Positions 61,477 through 64,000 of a stretch of DNA of 64,000 nucleotides are shown here, piece after piece (the first letter of the stretch is position 1; each line of letters begins with the position of its first letter). A program made the position numbers and the translations under genes. The notes beneath the pieces are model-generated. The model had not been told where the DNA came from. It made no database searches and saw nothing but the letters and a program-made list of their open reading frames with translations. The DNA comes from Notoacmeibacter marinus (GTDB lineage: Bacteria > Pseudomonadota > Alphaproteobacteria > Rhizobiales > Rhizobiaceae). The stretch covers positions 248,001-312,000 of the forward strand of contig NZ_NBYO01000001.1 of the NCBI RefSeq assembly GCF_002238045.1, given 5' to 3'.

Positions 61477-62271
61477 TCAGCGCATGGACCAACCATGGCT
61501 GACCACGATGGACTGACCGGTCAGCGCGTTGGAACGGAACGAAGCCAGGAACGTCGCGACGTCGGCCACGTCCTCCATGGTCGTGAACTCCTGATCCACC
61601 GTGTTGCCGAGCATGATCTCGTTGACGACTTTCTCCTCGGAAATGCCGAGATTCTTCGCCTGCTCAGGGATCTGGCGCTCGACAAGCGGTGTCTTGACGA
61701 AGCCGGGGCAGATGACGTTGGAGCGGACGCCGTGCTTCGCGCCCTCTTTCGCCATGACGCGGGAGAGACCGAGGACGCCGTGCTTGGCCGCCACATAGGC
61801 CGCTTTCTGCGTGGACGCTTCGTGGCTGTGGACCGACCCCATATAGATCAGCGATCCGCTCTTTTGCGGATACATATGCTTGACCGCCGCCTTGGTCGTC
61901 AGGAACGAGCCGTCCAGATGAATCTGGACCACCTTGCGGAACTGCTCGTAAGGGAAATCTTCAATCAGATGGACGATCTGGATGCCGGCATTGGCGACCA
62001 GCGTATCGATCCGCCCGAAATGCCCGGCGACGCTGTCCATGCCCGAATTGACCGCACTCTCATCGGTCACGTCCATATGGACGGTCAAGCTTTCGGTGCC
62101 GTACTTCTCCTTCAGCATGGACGCCGTTTGCTCCGCGCCGTCCATGTCGATGTCGCAGATCGCGATTCTGGCGCCCTCGGCCGCCATGCCAATGGCAATA
62201 GCCCGCCCGATGCCCGAGCCCGCTCCGGTGATCACCGCAACATTGCCGTCCAGAGATTTCTCGCCTGCCAT
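61477..62271 (-). CDS. 3-hydroxybutyrate dehydrogenase-like SDR
   Basis: The 264-residue short-chain dehydrogenase has ITGAGSGIGRAIAIG (NAD), NAGIQ, and catalytic YVAAKHG. The sequence follows the 3-hydroxybutyrate dehydrogenase group, e.g. VICPGFVKTPLVERQIPEQA. It would interconvert 3-hydroxybutyrate and acetoacetate in PHB or ketone metabolism. The substrate is inferred from the family. It is 138 bases from adhC on the same strand. Confidence 0.85.
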   Translation of the reverse strand: MAGEKSLDGNVAVITGAGSGIGRAIAIGMAAEGARIAICDIDMDGAEQTASMLKEKYGTESLTVHMDVTDESAVNSGMDSVAGHFGRIDTLVANAGIQIVHLIEDFPYEQFRKVVQIHLDGSFLTTKAAVKHMYPQKSGSLIYMGSVHSHEASTQKAAYVAAKHGVLGLSRVMAKEGAKHGVRSNVICPGFVKTPLVERQIPEQAKNLGISEEKVVNEIMLGNTVDQEFTTMEDVADVATFLASFRSNALTGQSIVVSHGWSMR

Positions 62272-62351
62272 TGATCGCTACTCCATCGTTTGCCGGTTCG
62301 TTCGGGTTCGCCGGAACAATTGTGCTGCGTTGCGACAAAAGCAAGCGGCAA

Positions 62352-62801
62352 TCAGGTGGTGGCGCCCGGCCTTCCCTCCTCGCGAACCAGCGCGTCCCTG
62401 ATCTCGGTCAGGAGCTGAATGTCGGCTGGCGGCGCGGAAGCGGCGACTTCCTTCTCCTTGTTTTCCTTCCTGCGCAGATTGTTGACGCCCTTGACCATCA
62501 GAAAGACGATGAAGGCCAGGATCAGGAAGTTCAACGTGACGGTGATGAAGCTGCCATAGGCCAGAACGGCCCCCTGCTCTCTGGCGGCGTCCAGCGTTCC
62601 GGCCTCGACGCCGCCCGCCAGCGGCAGAAAATAGTTGGAAAAGTCGAAACCGCCGAAGATCGCGCCGGCAATTGGCATGATGATGTCGTCGGTCAGCGAT
62701 TTGACGATGCCGCTGAAGGCCGTTCCGACGATGACGCCGACCGCCAGATCGATGACGTTGCCCTTGGCGATGAACTCCTTGAACTCGCTGTAGATGGTCA
62801 T
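62352..62801 (-). CDS. mscL: Large-conductance mechanosensitive channel
   Basis: The 149-residue protein is full-length MscL with [20 protein letters not shown] (TM1), a periplasmic loop and TM2 ([25 protein letters not shown]). The C-terminal bundle is charged. It opens under hypo-osmotic membrane tension to release solutes. It stands alone. Confidence 0.95.
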   Translation of the reverse strand: MTIYSEFKEFIAKGNVIDLAVGVIVGTAFSGIVKSLTDDIIMPIAGAIFGGFDFSNYFLPLAGGVEAGTLDAAREQGAVLAYGSFITVTLNFLILAFIVFLMVKGVNNLRRKENKEKEVAASAPPADIQLLTEIRDALVREEGRPGATT

Positions 62802-62972
62802 GGTCTTCTTCCCTGATTGCGAACCGTCCGCCTATTTGGCGGCGAACGGGCGCCAAATCCATCCCGACCGCAACGAATGGTCAACCATAGTCGCCTTCCC
62901 GTCGCATGGAGGCTGGGCTAGACTCCGCGAAGGGAGCGGCGTGGGAGAGCGCATGAGGGAGAGCTTGGCGAT

Positions 62973-64000
62973 ATGAACGCATGGGTCGTTTCGCTCGTGG
63001 CGCTCAGCTATCTGACCGTGCTGTTCCTCGTGGCGGCCCTTGGCGACCGGGGCAGGCGAAGCGAACGCGACCGGCCAATCCGTTACGCGCTCTCGCTCGC
63101 TGTCTATTGCACGTCGTGGACGTTTTTCGGCTCGGTCGGCGTCGCGGCCAATAGCGGGCTGCTGTTCCTCGCCATTTATATCGGACCCGCGCTGGTCTTC
63201 ATTCTCGCCACGCCATTCCTGCGGCGGATCACGCGTATCTCCAAAGCGGAACGCATCACATCCATTGCGGATTTTCTGGCCTCCCGCTACGGCAAGAGCT
63301 TCAAGGTCGCCTCCATCGCAACCCTGATCGCCACTGTCGGCGTCGTTCCCTACATCGCGCTGCAACTGAAGGCGATTTCGGATTCCGTCACATTGTTGGC
63401 CGAAACGAGGAGCGTCGGCGCGGCGGCCCTGCCCATGCCGATCGGCGTCGGCGGAACTTCCTTCTGGGTCACGGTCCTTCTGGCGGTCTTCGCCATGCTG
63501 TTCGGCACACGCCAGACCGACGCCACCGAACATCAGGACGGGCTCGTCTTCGCCATCGCCATCGAATCCGTCATCAAGCTGGCAGCGTTTCTGATCGTCG
63601 GGTTCAGCGTCTGCTTCCTGCTGTTCGAGCCGTCCAGCCTTTGGGAACAGGTCAGCAACCACCCGTCGGTCTGGGACAGTCTGACCAACGAAACGTCGAT
63701 GCTCAGCTGGTTCACGCTGACGCTGCTTTCGGGCTCAGCCATTCTGCTGCTGCCGCGCCAGTTCTACGTGATGGTGGTTGAGAACCGGTCGGAACGGGAA
63801 GTGGAGCGCGCGCGCTGGCTCTTTCCGCTCTATCTGCTGGCGATCAACATTTTCGTACTGCCCATCGCACTGGTCGGCCTCACGACTGTTGGCGGGCAGA
63901 CCAATGCGGACCTCTACGTCCTGGCCATTCCCCTGTTGCACGGCAATGAGTGGCTCTCCATCGTGGCCTTCATCGGCGGGCTGTCAGCCGCGACCGCTAT
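62973..64000 (+). CDS. SSS-type sensor histidine kinase, N-terminal part
   Basis: From the ATG at 62973 the frame stays open to the right edge, giving at least 342 residues. It is a sodium:solute symporter-like membrane domain: YCTSWTFFGSVGVAAN, FLASRYGKSFKVASI and FGTRQTDATEHQDGLVFAIA with at least eight membrane segments. In this group (CrbS-like) the symporter-like part is followed by PAS, kinase and receiver domains, which lie beyond the window. The kinase assignment rests on the N-terminal pattern. Confidence 0.8.
   Translation, partial: MNAWVVSLVALSYLTVLFLVAALGDRGRRSERDRPIRYALSLAVYCTSWTFFGSVGVAANSGLLFLAIYIGPALVFILATPFLRRITRISKAERITSIADFLASRYGKSFKVASIATLIATVGVVPYIALQLKAISDSVTLLAETRSVGAAALPMPIGVGGTSFWVTVLLAVFAMLFGTRQTDATEHQDGLVFAIAIESVIKLAAFLIVGFSVCFLLFEPSSLWEQVSNHPSVWDSLTNETSMLSWFTLTLLSGSAILLLPRQFYVMVVENRSEREVERARWLFPLYLLAINIFVLPIALVGLTTVGGQTNADLYVLAIPLLHGNEWLSIVAFIGGLSAATA

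Overview
The window is chromosomal DNA of an alphaproteobacterium, most likely of the order Hyphomicrobiales (Rhizobiales). The best marker is the block yacG-maf-infA-UPF0262-hisD-DUF2948-murA beside tRNA-Phe, a gene order known from that order. GC-rich coding, NodS-like methyltransferase, class III alcohol dehydrogenase and HisKA_2-type kinase genes agree with this. Genus cannot be told from the sequence alone.

Layout. 1-9.6 kb is a signalling region: a MASE1 protein cut by the left edge, an HPt protein, a REC-REC-GGDEF diguanylate cyclase, a REC/degenerate-GGDEF/PilZ protein, a lone receiver, a 5TM-LYT histidine kinase, and then a five-gene stressosome operon (RsbR, RsbS, RsbT, an ATPase-RsbX fusion, and an RsbT-like/HisKA_2 kinase). 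9.7-16.9 kb is a lactate uptake and oxidation locus: a FadR-type regulator divergent from TRAP dctP, fused dctQM, dld and lldD. 17.3-20.6 kb is a tightly coupled four-gene operon (glycosyltransferase, acyl-CoA dehydrogenase-like, PIG-L deacetylase, methyltransferase) of unknown product. 20.7-26.4 kb is the housekeeping block bounded by tRNA-Phe and tRNA-Thr.

26.4 to about 50.1 kb is an integrated mobilizable element inserted at the 3' end of tRNA-Thr(GGT). It has a large serine recombinase at the tRNA end and a relaxase and MobC at the other end. A VirD4/TraG-like ATPase sits with a set of small membrane proteins, and no type IV secretion channel is visible. Cargo: a CBASS anti-phage operon (CapV phospholipase, CD-NTase, E2-like protein, DUF2188) with divergent CapH/CapP-type regulators; an uncharacterised gene pair ending in an ankyrin protein; ArdA antirestriction; HigBA; a broken second antitoxin beside a resolvase; a 691-residue protein with a PD-(D/E)XK-like nuclease core; and an AT-rich group of exported or membrane proteins.

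50.1-53.4 kb carries a five-gene minus-strand cluster with an AfsA-like hotdog protein, a HAD phosphatase, a tautomerase and two proteins I cannot name. It may make a small diffusible molecule. 53.5-57.2 kb is a LysR-controlled aldo/keto reductase, carboxymuconolactone decarboxylase and MFS set. 57.2-64 kb holds an FAD oxidoreductase, the glutathione-dependent formaldehyde oxidation genes (adhC and fghA with a NYN protein between), a 3-hydroxybutyrate dehydrogenase-like SDR, mscL, and the start of a sodium/solute-symporter-type sensor kinase cut by the right edge.

The strongest leads are the stressosome joined to an alphaproteobacterial-type kinase, with a possible EcfG promoter; the E2-only CBASS with its own regulator pair; the unknown gene pair next to it; the PD-(D/E)XK-like protein; and the AfsA-like cluster.
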